This document shows positions 24,781 to 41,672 of a stretch of DNA of 64,000 nt, in pieces. The notes beneath the pieces are model-generated. The model saw nothing but the letters and a program-made list of their open reading frames with translations, ran no database searches and was not told the DNA's origin. A program made the translations under genes and the position numbers. Source of the DNA: Azadirachta indica (Eukaryota; Streptophyta; Magnoliopsida; Sapindales; Meliaceae). The DNA lies in the NCBI GenBank assembly GCA_022749755.1, contig CM040450.1:14741436-14805435 (forward strand). Direction: 5' to 3'. The number at the start of each line of letters is the position of its first letter. Position 1 is the first letter of the stretch.

Positions 24781-26309
24781 TTATATATATATATATATAT
24801 AACATTATACGATAATTTTCTTATATTTATTAAATGCTTCATAGATTTACTATTTAGTTTTAATAAAGAGAACTACAGTATTAATTGCACATGTACATTT
24901 CAGACGGAGTTTTTTTTTTTAATTTTCCTACCTTCTTTTCTTGAAGTCTAGAAAAAAAAAAATTGTACTTCTTAATAAGTTCATTTACTTCGTAGTTTCG
25001 GTGCCTTAAATTTGCATGCATCATTTTTTTTTTTTTAATATAATTCTTATTTGTTTTTTATGTTTTAACGTTTCTTACGCTTTTGTTTTTATTTTGGTTT
25101 ATGATTAGCTTTCCACAAATGGTACTGTCGCTCGCCCCACACGCATCATCCCTGACGTCTAACTAACGGAATGAACGCAAAGCAAACGTCTCTATTTTTG
25201 TTTTTCCTCCCTTTAATAATTCTATTTTTAGAGAAGGGAATAGGTAGAGCCTCAAAAGAGTAGTCAACGTCGGTCCTCACTCCCTCACATGCTCCCTCCC
25301 TCTTAGCGCACACCACGTTTCTCCATCATACGTCGTCCTAATTGACCTGCCCACCGTAACTCTCGCTGGCCACTTTTTTCTAAACGCCGTCTGCTAACTT
25401 GTCTCTTCTTCTTTTTTAGTTTTTTTATGTTTTCTTTCCTCGCCATTATCGACCCCACTCACGCGGAAACAATGAAAAATCACCCCCTTTTTATCAAATT
25501 AATCCAACGGCCACGATGTTCTTAACCCTTACATCCCAGCTCGAATCGTAAAATTATCCACCACACATCACCGTTCGTCTGATGATATAAGCAAGTTAAT
25601 GAAGTTATTACTTACTTATAATATGAAAATACACACAAAACAACGCGCTCTTAATTATATCCCTTCGTCGCGATTTAAGCCATAATAATGAAACTTTCCT
25701 CCGATGCTTGCCTGCTATTAATTCATTATTAATTAGCTTTACTTTAATTGGTCAAATACTCCACTATAAATATGGCCATTCTGTAGTTCAGTTTACAACT
25801 TACAAGACTCATCCGAGCTCGTGAAAAGGAGTGAAGTGAGCAAGTCAAAACCGCCAGAATCTCAAAGCAAAAGGTTTCTAGAGATTCATTTGCGTCGATC
25901 CCGAGTCGGATCATAACTGTATATATAATATATATATATATATTAACTCTTTTACATCTTGATTCTGATATCGTTCACCTTTTCTTTCAAATTTTCAACC
26001 ATCTTTTTCTTGTTTCCTCTAATTTCTCCAAATCTAGCCAGATACCATCGTGAATTGTGTTGGTATTAATTATTATGTGATTTTGTTTTAAATTGCTGCA
26101 CTCCTAGCAATTTCTTTAAAGGATTCATGGAATTGCTGTCACTGTTTTCAAAATCGGTCTAAAAAAGAAACTATTCAGACGGTTTAGTTATTCATAGATG
26201 TCGAGCATATTTGAATTCTTTGATCAGATTATTCTGTTTCATTTCCGGAATTCAACTAATGTGTTGTTATTTTTATTGTCCTAAATTTTGAAATTACCAG
26301 AAAGAAGAC
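24781..26309. promoter_or_regulatory. Promoter and leader region of the beta-carbonic anhydrase gene
   Basis: A TATAAATA box at 25765-25772 is followed by a leader from about 25800. A (TA)n run at 25919-25943 lies in what is probably a leader intron, since an acceptor (ACCAG) at about 26300 sits ten bases before the ATG. A CT/C-rich stretch at 25250-25400 contrasts with the AT-rich surroundings. No other gene is seen. Confidence 0.55.
25765..25772 (+). promoter_or_regulatory. TATA box of the beta-carbonic anhydrase gene
   Basis: TATAAATA, followed about 35 bases later by a transcribed-looking leader. It lies about 540 bases before the ATG, which fits a leader containing an intron. Confidence 0.6.
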
Positions 26310-29300
26310 ATGGGAAAAGACTCGTACGAGGAAGCCATTGCTGGTCTGAGCAAGCTTCTCAGGTACTGTTTTTTTTTTCCCTTATTTTGGTAAATTGCTA
26401 AACAATTCTCGTCTTCTTTGTTATTTTCTCTTTCCGCACGCGATGCCACTCCTTCTCCATGCGTGAACCGTTAAGACCGTCTTATCAGCAACCGTCGTAT
26501 GGGACTGGTCCCGCCTTTTGCCTCGATCGGTTTTGTGAACTGACGGTTCTGATCTTTTTTCATTTCAGTGAGAAAAGTGACCTCGAAGGAGTCGCCGCTG
26601 CGAAAATCAAGCAGATAACGGCCGAGTTGGAAGCTGCCGGATGTAACAACTTCGACCCAGTCGAGAAGATTAAAACCGGGTTCCTTCACTTTAAAACAGA
26701 AAAATACGAGTAAGTACATCCATTTAAGTTATTAATGACCGGAACCTTCTTTCCCAGTTCCAGAATATGCTGTCTCGTTTTTTTCCTGACTTTAATCGAA
26801 GTTACTGAACTGCCCTTTCCGTACACCCATTAAAATAACGATTTATCACTTTATCCGCTCATTTACAAGGGTCAATAAGTAAAATTAGGGGAACATCTTA
26901 CGGATTGCTGGAGCTATAAAGCTTCACAAATTCCAAAAGCTGGTGACAGTCCGCGGAGATAATTGGGGGCAAATTGATTGGTAGTATTTTAAAGTTAATT
27001 GGAAAATGACGTACTCAAGTTACGTAGATTACTGCCACGTGCATTTACTTTTTATTGAAGCTGACGAATGGATGGTTGTGATCACTGATAATGGTTTGCT
27101 TCATTTTCAGGAAGGATACTGATTTGTACGCCAAGCTGGCCAAAGGCCAAAGCCCCAAGGTTGGTACTCTTTCTTAGGGTAGGTAGGATCAGTGTTCAGT
27201 AACGGTTAGCATTTCTGTCAGTTTTCGACTTGAATGGATGCTGCACCTTCGTTTCCTTATTATTTTAATTCTCTTTCCTTTTTCGTTGGGTTTCATTTAA
27301 TCCTCTTCATTTATCGAATATAATAAGGATTTGAACGACAAATCCTTGAATTTTATATAATCCAATCACCAAAACAACTGAGTTGTTTCCAATTTGGTAT
27401 TGTATTCCTTTTTGATAGAAAATGCAATTGATGGAAAGGATTCATAGTTGACCATCATGACTTGCCTTTATGATTAGATAAAACTGATAATAAGCACTAC
27501 GGGATATCCAACATCTATATAGGGCCAAATATATTTTAAGCCATACACGTCGTCCCCTTAAAAATGATTTGTAAAAAAAGTGAAAAGCTGCTTCTGGCTG
27601 AGACAGAAAGCACTTCAGCTGACAATGCATTTTGGTAGTAATTTCCTAATATTTTCAATGAGTGGCTAATTAAGTGAAATTTATTCGTAAATGCGCACAG
27701 TTTATGGTATTTGCTTGCTCAGACTCTCGAGTATGTCCTTCGCACATCCTGAATTTTCAACCGGGGGAAGCGTTTATGGTCCGAAACATCGCAAACATGG
27801 TCCCGCCATATGACCAGGTTTCAACTCTCTAGTAAACAATAATAACTCAGCTAAAGCAATTTTCAAATTCGCGTGTTAGGTATTTTCTGCATTATCTGTT
27901 AGTTGACTCACTGATTGGCCACCTCCCTTGGTTGTTGCAGAAAAAATACTCGGGAGTAGGTGCGGCCGTTGAGTATGCTGTGTTACATCTAAAGGTGAAT
28001 ATAATAGCATTCATAATATTAAACTCTATTTTACACCATGATTTGACTTTTTTCTTTTTAAATGTGTATATATATATATATAAATTAAAATAATGTTTTG
28101 TCTCTTTACTCGGTGATCGCGGCTTCAACGGTGTGAGGTGTAGTCACAAAGGCATGCACGCTTGATGCCCCACACCCTCCGTTTTGGAAATGCAACCAAC
28201 CTAAAATGATTCCTTTAGAATTTGATAATCAATGTGATCATTCATGAATACGTACTTTTTCTTGTTTGGGCATTTCATCACTAATAAACTAATTTCATAC
28301 CATAAATCAGTGAAACGAAGCTATGAAAAGTGCATTCACTTGTATAATGTCCACTACAGTTGTGAATATTCCTGCTCCTTCTTTATCTTACTGTCACTTT
28401 TTTGAAGAATTGTGAGCTAAAAAAAAAATGTACTTCAGGTGGAGCATATTGTGGTCATTGGACATAGCTGTTGTGGCGGTATAAAGGGGCTCATGTCTAT
28501 CCCTGATGACGGGACCACTGCTAGGTAAGGCTATCTCATTAAGAACCGTTATTATATTATTGTATTTTATACTGGCTCTTGCATATTTATATATTGGTGG
28601 GTATCCTGAAAATTAGTTTTAATGTTTTGTCTGGATAAAAAGGGGACGTAGGAGTTGTTAATTCTATGTTGTGGTGCCATATTCTTGGAATTGGGGCCAT
28701 CCAAAAAGCAAGTTAAAGCAAGGCGAGACAACTTGTAATCTTTTGAGGATTCCTTGCTTTATGGTTTTGAGTGTACAGTTCTCTTCAACTTAGTGTTTTT
28801 CTGATTATACAGTTTAATCCCTCTAATTAAGCAGCTAGGAATGCCATAAAAGATATGTAAACTTTTTGTAAAGACAATGCTTAAAGATTCTTTACTTTTG
28901 TTCCCTTGTGGCACTTTCCATGGTAGAAACTTCTTTTTTTTTTTTTTTCCTTTCTTTCTTTCACGCTTAAGAAACTCTTCTTAGCTAATTGCATTTCTAA
29001 AAGTTACAGCAAATTCAAAACCATGCTTTTCTATATTACTTTTTTGAGTACGCCAATTTTATTTTACAACTGTCTGAGCCAGCCCATGTGAATCCCACCC
29101 AATAGAAGGCCGTAAATGCACCAACTATTTTTCAAGGACATCTTTCAACGTATGAAGTGGTTTTAGGGATTCAGTTGCTGTTCTCTTGTAAATTAACTCA
29201 AAACTTTTGCTTGGTAAAGCAGGCAGTGTGTTGGCACCTTATTAAACTAAAAATTAGTAGAAATGGATAGAAATTTACGATGAATTGATGGATTACTAAT

Positions 29301-29881
29301 AGTTGTTTCTCTGTATTGAACTTGCAGTGATTTCATAGAAGAGTGGGTCAAAATCTGCTCATCTGCCAAGTCCAAGGTGAAAACAGAATGTACCGACGTA
29401 AGTTTTGAGGAGCAGTGCAAGAACTGTGAAAAGGCAAGTTACATTATGTGCCCATATTTATTTATTTCTCTTCTATCTCGAAAATTCGCCTTGTATTCTA
29501 GATGCTGAAAATCTGCCTGACAACTTTGCCTCCGGTTATTTCCTGCTACGACAACTTGCTACTGCAGTAGCAAGTTAGCCATATGGCACGTAACACAAGA
29601 CTGAATCCAGTTCTAGCTTGCACATGAAATAAATTTTATTTAGGAAAAAGACTATCAATAAGGTGGAAATGCATTGGTTTTAATTAAAGTTTCAATGTGA
29701 CTTGACTCTAATGCAGGAGGCTGTTAATGTATCCCTGGGCAACCTATTGACATATCCATTTGTGAGAGAAAGCGTGGTGAAGAATACCCTGTCGTTGAAG
29801 GGCGCGCATTATGATTTTGTCCATGGAAAATTCGAGCTCTGGGATCTTGACTTCAATATTACACCTGCTGTGGCCGTCTGA
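26310..29881 (+). CDS. Beta-carbonic anhydrase, cytosolic type
   Basis: Eight coding exons in consistent phase: 26310-26362, 26569-26709, 27111-27159, 27701-27817, 27941-27994, 28439-28524, 29328-29433, 29717-29881. They total 771 bases and encode 256 residues. The enzyme interconverts CO2 and bicarbonate. Zinc ligands are Cys87 (in [15 protein letters not shown]), His147 and Cys150 (in [12 protein letters not shown]), with the Asp89/Arg91 dyad; the ligand spacing (60 and 3) is that of plant beta-CAs. The C-terminal region has [15 protein letters not shown] and [14 protein letters not shown]. The protein begins [17 protein letters not shown] with no transit peptide, so it should be cytosolic or membrane-associated rather than stromal, unless an alternative upstream exon adds a targeting sequence. 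The intron after CEK uses a GC donor (AAG/GCAAGT). Confidence 0.96.
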
Positions 29882-30914
29882 GTATTTATTAATTTATCAA
29901 TCTCACGTCCTTGATCCTTTTCATAAGTTCTTACGTTATCTTACTGTGCGTGCTGTACATGTCCTCGTGAAGAACGTTTTGCAAAATAAGCGTTTAGCTT
30001 TGCTTTGCTTTGCTTTGCTTAGTTTGTCTTCCGTTTAAAATAATGTAACATGTTTTCATTTTCCCAACTTAAATCAAATTTGCTTCTCTACGGCTCATCT
30101 TCTATAAACTTTGGGAAATCGTCAACCATTGGCCAGAAAATATCAAACTAAATGCTGAAGCCATAAAAGCCATATTGCTATTACTTGCAAGCCCTGGTCT
30201 TTGGACGTTATATGGTTGTGTGCCATTATTAGGAAATGGCTAATAAACAAATTAATAGAAGCACATGCTCTGTTTGCCGTAAGGGGCTCATAAACCAACT
30301 TCTTTCGGTACACGTCCACAGACTCGTAAATCAACCACTCTTTCCTAACAACGAAAAAAAAACATGTGCAGTCCCTATTGGTGTTTAAAAAGAAAATGAA
30401 ATCAGGCTTCTGTTGTGTGGATTAATGATGGATCATGATCATCCAATGACTTTAGCCCTATTTGCAATACAGAGAACCTAAAGACAACTGTCTCTCACTT
30501 CAATTATTTCAGTTTCTTGTTTCATAATAGTTCCAGAATCACTGGAAATACTTATTTTGATAAAGTTTGCTGTTGTATTTATCTTGTTATATAATGTTGA
30601 TTTTTTCTTGAAGTACTTATTTTGTCCTTCCTTCAGTTTTCAGACGTAAATTAATCTAAAATACTCCTTTAAAGTTAATATTAACTAAATTAACTCAGCC
30701 AATCAACCTTAGTTTGATACCTTGAATTACGTATTACATTAGAAGTGAATCATGTCTTTGTAAATTGTAATGCTCCTCAACAATGGAAATTGCGCAAATA
30801 TCTTATAATTCTGAACAAAGGGTAAATAAAAATTACTTACTTTATTAGTTACTCATTTTAAAAGGAAATAAAAAAGCTAGTTATGTGGCCAAATTGTATC
30901 AAGAGGGTACCCAT
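29882..30914. other. Convergent spacer between carbonic anhydrase and MYB genes
   Basis: The 3' UTR of the carbonic anhydrase includes a short (TTTGC)n pentanucleotide repeat at 29997-30020. The remainder is AT-rich with no gene. Confidence 0.5.
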
Positions 30915-31993
30915 CTAAAAATTCAATAATGCTGGGCTATACAAATTTAAGTGATCGTCAGTAGGAAACAACAGCGATTCATTGTAGAGATAGCTCATTG
31001 AATCTGCTTGATCTTCATTAGATTTCTCAGCAGGGTCTTGATCTGCCGCCATTTTAGTACTATTTTGAAGATGCTCAATATTCAAGTTATCAGTTAGTTT
31101 GTAGCTACCTCTTACTCGAGATGATTGTGTCTTTGAGGACCTCGCAACCTTTTCTTTCTGCTTCTTAATCCTGCTGATGCCAAGTTTCTTGCAGAGATGT
31201 GTGTTCCAGTGGTTCTTTACTTGGTTGTCTGTGCGTCCTGGCACCCTGCCTGCAATCAGAGACCACCTGTACAAAATCATTAACCACCATTAATGGTGTA
31301 TTAAATGCTTTGTTTCAGCTGCAGAAGCCTACTCTATACTGAAATCATCCGAGCCCTGTGCTGTTGTTCATAAATTCTTCTTTTACGTATAGACCAAAAA
31401 AGCATGCAATTTCTCTCATAATTATATCGTAATTGGATGACGAAAAATTTCCTTTCAAAGAGTGCAGCTTCTTGGAACAATTAGTTAATAAATTCTGAAA
31501 AGCACTGTGGAGATCATTGTATGATGTTTTATGTTCATGTCTCATAAAAAATGCTCCAAAAACGGCATGACAACAAGAAGTATAGTTATTAGAACAGAAG
31601 AAGAACCTGTTTCCAAGTAGATTATGAAGTCTTATAATGAGCTCTTCTTCTTCTTCTGAAAAATCTCCGTGTTTGACATTTGGGCTCAAATGATTCAGCC
31701 ACCTTAACCTGCAGCTCTTCCCACACCTCCTCAAACCTACTTTCCAGCAACAAACAGCAAAAGCACACAATTTCAAAATCAGAAACTCGTCTCCCATTTT
31801 ACTGTTACTTTTGATACATATACAATGTAAATTAAAGTTTAATAGAGCCCGCTTGAATTTGGATGTGATATTTACCTGTCACCTTAGGGATGCGGTTCCA
31901 CTGCCCTCTTCCATGGACCCTGACGTATTCAAGCAGAATCCTGTCCTCCTCCTGTGTCCATAGCCCTTTCTTATGCTCATTCTCTGCTTTCAT
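30915..31993 (-). CDS. R2R3-MYB transcription factor of the bHLH-interacting (WER/GL1-like) type
   Basis: Three exons on the minus strand: 31993-31876, 31736-31607, 31266-30915. They total 600 bases and encode 199 residues, with the intron positions usual for R2R3-MYBs. R2 has Trp12, Trp32 and Trp52 at regular spacing. R3 has Phe65 in place of the first Trp, then Trp84 and Trp103. The R3 helix carries a perfect bHLH-interaction motif [DE]Lx2[RK]x3Lx6Lx3R (Glu71, Leu72, Arg75, Leu79, Leu86, Arg90), so it should pair with GL3/EGL3/TT8-type bHLH proteins in an MBW complex. [14 protein letters not shown] and [20 protein letters not shown] resemble WEREWOLF/GLABRA1. The C-terminus ([17 protein letters not shown]) lacks a clear subgroup-15 WxxDxFELSxL motif, so a role in epidermal cell fate or flavonoid control remains open. 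Confidence 0.93.
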
Positions 31994-33280
31994 ATTTTGT
32001 TATTTGGAGAGAGAGAGAGTTCTGAAACGGGACTGGACCCTCTGCGGAAAGCCTGCAGTTTTTTAACTTCTTCTTCAGGACGGGGTAGTGACTTCATGTA
32101 ACAAGCTTTTACCTGTAGAGCTGCAAAGACATTTCCTCAAGTATTTATGGAAACGTCCCTAGGGTAGATGGATCTGCCATCATTTAACTCTGTAATTGGA
32201 AATCCTGCCCACCAATCAGTATTTCCTCTGTTAGTTGTAGGTCCCTTTCCATCTCAGTTATCCTTCTAATTATTTTTCTTCTCTTTTGACAACCACTACT
32301 TGTGTTTATACATATCTTTCTTCAGCATGTAAAATAGTAAATCAGTAGAATTTCAAATTTTATGGACAGTTTAAATCCTTGGCGTGATTCACTACCAAAA
32401 TTATGAACTATGTATGGATTGATAAATGTGTAGGCCGAGCAACAACAGAACCCATGCGTGCATATCCATCAATTGTAGCGCTAGTGTCAGGCATCATGGC
32501 TATTTGATACAAGACTGATCAGTTAGCTATCAGAACCATGGGCGGGCCCGGGTGTATTGGAGGAGCTTAATGGTAGTGTTATGGGCAACCAGTTTTCTTG
32601 TTTTATTCAATTAATTTCTGTCGCCATCATGAACCTGATTCTGTACTCGGCCGTTTACAGTCAAAGGTATTAGTAAACTCAAACAAATTAAAGAAAATCA
32701 TACAAGCACTTTGAAGCAAATAATTAGCGTCAAGCCATAAAGACTGCCGAGTTTCATAAGGTGTTGTGAGGCATTGATATATGAGCCCACGTTGATGAAA
32801 GCTGTAGGGTCCTTTTCATCTTCTGTTTCTTCAATGAATCCTTTACTGACGCTAAACCCAACTGTTCATTGTTGTATAAGGGCGCGTGCGGCGTTGATTA
32901 CAATTGGTGTCAGGATTCTTCTTGCCGATTCCTATGAGAGGTAGTTTCTCAAATGGTCCAATGACAATTGACTAGGTCTCTGTAGCATTGGCTGCATTTT
33001 TCTTCAATTGCCCATGGCCTTTCTAGCAGTTCCTGTATATTTCTTCCTTGACAGCGACACAACGCATGCATTTTTCCTGCATTTAAACAGAACAAGATAC
33101 AACAGTATCCCTTCACCACACCAAGATATAAAACTAGTAATTAATTTACGGTTCAATGTCTACTTCCGTGCACGGTTGCAAAACGCAGTGAAAGTGAGAA
33201 ATACTTTTGTACAAGGTTGTGCACTTGCGGTTGAAGTTAATTTCAATAGCCAGCGAAGTAAATTGGGACATTTTCTAGGG
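31994..33280. other. MYB promoter and spacer
   Basis: A GA-rich leader (31994-32040) precedes the MYB start. No gene is recognised in the rest. Confidence 0.45.
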
Positions 33281-33502
33281 TAACCAAAATTAGGATTCAA
33301 TTTTCTCAAATAACTATTATTTAAAATTTATATAAAAAATAATCTAATTAAACTAAAATATTCTCACAAAAAATTTTTAAATATGATTAATATTTGTTTT
33401 CATTAAAAGTATTTTTGTCTAAAAAAATTTAAGTGAATTATTTTTATAATAAATTTTAAATAGTATATATCGTTAAAAATTTATCCTGAACATTTTGGTT
33501 AA
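33281..33502. mobile_element. Foldback MITE-like element, second family, copy 1
   Basis: The left end TAACCAAAAT is mirrored by ATTTTGGTTA at the right end. The arms are imperfect inverted repeats (ACTATTATTTAAAATTTATA on the left against AAATTTTAAATAGTATATAT on the right). The same layout recurs at about 54691-54935. There is no coding capacity. Confidence 0.55.
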
Positions 33503-34257
33503 TTTTCTTAAGTAAATTAGCTTCTTCTCGAAAAGGACGTGCATTTTTCCAACAGGCATTGTAAATGCGGAATAATCATCGCACATTACGCAGCATGCAT
33601 ACGGGAAATTGCATTTAAGTCGCTGAATGCTTATTTACTCGGTAAGAGTTAGACTCACAGGACCAGATATCCAGTTGGCCCACAACCACTGAGACGGATC
33701 TGGGCCACGTCTTAATAAAACCCGAGATAGGTTCCTCATTTAAGTTGTCATCTGCGACAGTGAGACAACCACACAGGCACACAGACTATGTTTAATGCTT
33801 CTTTGCTCTACCCAATTCTAAAAGTATGGTCAAAAATTGTTTCATAAATACAGATTTGCTACAGGGGTCACTCACTTTTTCACTACATTTAATATCTTTG
33901 CAATTCCATCTCACAGCAACTAGAAACTTTAAAGTCCCAATACTTAACTTTTTCACTATATTAAGTTTAATAATTAGAAGGCAAATTAGGCCGATATGCA
34001 AGCTTAAACTAATATTTTATTTCGCAGACCGATTGATGGATACATTTACACTTTTTCCCAAAGGAGACTAAAAACCATTATCATCTGCAACACGTCACTG
34101 CAGCGACCATCACCATTGCCCTCAATCGAAAAGGAATAGAATGGAAGATTCAAGACCGCATAATATTCTAAATATATTAAGGAAAACTGTTACATCTCCA
34201 TCATTCTGATACTGGCAATTATAAATCTACAAAACAGCCTCCCTCTTCTTTTACTTT
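33503..34257. other. Spacer and AOR 3' UTR
   Basis: No gene is recognised. The AOR 3' UTR occupies roughly the last 100 to 150 bases. Confidence 0.4.
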
Positions 34258-38513
<4,256 letters not shown>

Positions 38514-39376
38514 ATGGCGGAATCAAAATCAGGATTGAGGAAACCCGTTTTCACCAAGGTTGATCAGCTACGACCGGGCACTAGTGGGCACACTCTCACA
38601 GTGAAGGTTGTTAGTACAAAGATGGTATTGCAGAAGGGTCGTGCTGATGGTCCTCAAGTACGTCAGATGCGAATTGCTGAATGCCTGGTTGGAGATGAGA
38701 CAGGAATGATTATCTTTACTGCTAGAAATGATCAAGGTATATCTTTATTAACACACTCAAGCATCTAATTTTCAAGGTTTAAATTTAGGGATGGGACAGA
38801 AATAATGGAGTGCTAGTGCAATCATTGAAAATTATAGTAATATGAATTATAAAGTTGCATGGTCAAGGAGTTTAATGGATCTTGTAATATTGTTATAATT
38901 GTTGATATGAATTATAGAGCTAGAAGCTAGTGTTTCAAACTTCTCCTAAATCAAAAAGGAGGTTGACTATCTTGACTCAAGTCGACTGAGAGTTAACAAC
39001 ACTTGGACCTGTCTGAATGTCTGTATACAATTAAATCTTTTTAGTCCATGTTTGGAGTTTGGGGGTGGACAGGGGTACTAAACATTTCTTCTAACAGTGT
39101 GTTTTCGGTTAAAAGTTCTGCTACATGACGTTTTTCTCCAGTAACATTCAGTAAGTTCTAACTAAATCTTTTTGTTGTTGTTTAGTGGACTTGATGAAAG
39201 AAGGTACCACCGTGATTCTGCGCAATGCAAAAATTGACATGTTTAAAGGGTCAATGAGGCTTGCTGTGGACAAATGGGGTCGGGTTGAAGTTACTGAACC
39301 AGCCAGTTTCACTGTCAAAGAAGACAACAACCTCTCGCTGATTGAATATGAACTTGTGAATGTTGTAGAAGAGTGA
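38514..39376 (+). CDS. Small OB-fold nucleic-acid-binding protein (SOSS-B / At4g28440-like)
   Basis: Two coding exons, 38514-38736 and 39186-39376, joined in phase 1. They total 414 bases and encode 137 residues. The whole protein is one OB fold: VDQLRPGTSGHTLTVKVVST opens strand 1; AECLVGDETGMIIFTARNDQ and the following VDLMKEGTTVILRNAKIDMF give the characteristic hairpin; WGRVEVTEPASF closes it. It resembles the ssDNA-binding SOSS complex subunit B and the plant At4g28440 group, which have not been well characterised. It lacks the long Pro/Gly tail of animal SOSS-B. A role in RNA or ssDNA binding is inferred from the fold. It is transcribed away from AOR from a shared promoter interval. Confidence 0.92.
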
Positions 39377-40759
39377 ATATCTGGACAGTGTTCAATTCTG
39401 CACTACATTGTGGCCCAAGAATAAAAAGAACTCCAACATATCAATAGTACTGTTGTCTATGCGGCTCTTGTGTCCAAAAATGCTTTGCCTTTAGGAAGAA
39501 GAAATCTGAAAGCTAGTAATACCCAGGTTGCTTTCTACAGTTGCAGCAGATCCAGTTGAACCTTTGGTTGGACCTCCAAACAGATGGTGATGGCTGTAAG
39601 TTGATGAGTTTAAGCAGCTGGCTTTTAGAACTGGCTCTGGTTTGTTTACAACCTATTTATTTTTGAAAACCAACTGTTCTTTGGCTATTAGATCATACTT
39701 GAAACGTTAATATTGCGAGATGTATGTTTCTATTTTGTATAACTTAGTGTGGTTTTGGCCTGGTTAACCTTTCTATTTATAAGTTATAGTATGGCAAGTG
39801 ATCCAGTTATGGGTCTACCCGAAGGAGGTGTTTGATGATCTCAGGCACTTGATGCGGGGAAGTGCTTTGTTTTTATACAAAGGCGATGGCTTGTTGAAGG
39901 TTCACAAATTCACACATGGGGGTAATTGTTGGGTTTGTTTTGTTTGCAAGGAAGAAATTAAATTCTATTTACCTGTTAGTTTGAAGCTTTTCGGACTAAT
40001 AGGTTTATAATCAGAAAGTGGGTTTCAGATTTTGGGACTCCCCGGACTTCACAGTGTTGTGATAGGCCTTAGCGGATGCTTGAGGATAAAGGGTTGAAGC
40101 CTCTCGGGAAAAGATTTTTGTGGAAAATCAAAGTATCCTAATCAATTCCAATGGCCATTTAAGTTAACACGGAAAATCTAACAGACATTACAGGAAATTG
40201 CCCTTGGATTAAGGGCATTAGTTTCTGCACTCTGAAATTCAAAACAAGTAACTAAATAAATGAGACTGGCCTGGGCTTGCTCTAAGGCGTTAGGCGTTCT
40301 TTCCTGCCCCTTTTGTCCCGTCCGTACTCTTTGCCTGCGGGAAGTAAAACTGCTCAGAGACCTTGAAGGTGTTATAAACAAAGGCAGATTTATTTTTTCT
40401 AAAATCAAGTACGTTTTAGTATGCATCGCACTTCTTGTGCTTAGAATGGGCAACCAGCGGTGGATTTGTTACTCCTTGAGACTTAAACATTACCAGGAAC
40501 TTAACTTTACAAACGCACGTACTCGGTGCAGCTTTTAATCGAAAACACGGTGCCTGGTATGGGTCTATAATTGGGTAGATCAGACCAACAACAGTAAAGG
40601 GATATTTAGAGGGCGTGAGGAGCTGCAAGGAAAATTGCTCGAGAAAACGCAAATTACCAAAACTTGGCTCATCCATCGTGCCTAATCATGCTCAGACAGA
40701 CGAGATCAAAAGTGGAACATACGTTTCTACATTCCTGTGAGAGCTGTTGGACCTACTTA
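39377..40759. other. OB-fold gene 3' flank and spacer
   Basis: The first few hundred bases are probable 3' UTR. Overlapping open frames on both strands at 40178-40676 have no recognisable motif and are treated as chance. Confidence 0.4.
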
Positions 40760-41654
40760 TCCCACCATCTTTGTTTTTCTACAAGTGGGATTCTGGCTCC
40801 TTCCATTATCATCATCCTTGCCCTTCCAAACACTACACTGCAAGGACCACTCACATGACTGACTGGCCACGCAAAATATTATGGCATCGATCAAGACAAT
40901 AAAGGAAGAACAAACAAAACAAAGTTTATTCTGTATTACGATCGTCTGACGTCATATGAATGTGTGCATAGTAGGTAATGCTTGTAAGGAATTGATTATG
41001 CAATCATCTTAAAACGACAGTCTATGATTGGGCATGTGATGTTTGTATATATAATAATACATATATCAACAAGAGGACACGGTGATTTCAAATCAACCTA
41101 ACGAATTTTATCTATATATACATGCTTGATATCTACACATTTTGTTTTCAAGCGGTTGTCCTTTGTGATCTACTGAATTCTTCTGAAAAAGCTACTCCTT
41201 TTCCTGCTCTTGTTGTCCTCGAATAGGCCGTTCACGCAATGCTCAGGAGTCAGGAGATATGCTTTTCACTGATTAAATTGACGAATGTTAAATTTGGTTC
41301 CCAGTTAAATAGTTAAAAGTTTTGCTAATATAAACGAATAAATTATCAAAACAAATGTCGGCAATATTATCCATCGTAGGAGCTCAGATTAACTATAAAT
41401 TCTTTTTATTGCAGTTGGTGTATACCTGGAGTCCCTTGCCTAAATTATTGCACTTGCTGTACACTACCCTGAGTGCTCTTGTTGCTTACTTGCTTTTTGT
41501 CCATGTTCATGGTAACGGAGTGGATCACTTCTCTTAAGACTTGACATGATTGCATTTTTGTGGGCCTTTTAAAACCCACCAGGATTGGGTAAGTGTCAAT
41601 GAAATGAATGCTCGAGTTCCCGGCTACCCACTACTTAATTGTGTGTGTATGTAT

Positions 41655-41672
41655 ACACACACACACACACAC
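41655..41672. repeat. (AC)n microsatellite
   Basis: Uninterrupted CA/AC run, preceded by a GT-rich segment that gives it a partial palindrome. Confidence 0.75.

Noticed and set aside
40178..40676. Overlapping open frames on both strands
   Set aside because: No motif, no splicing signal, and neither strand resembles a protein family.
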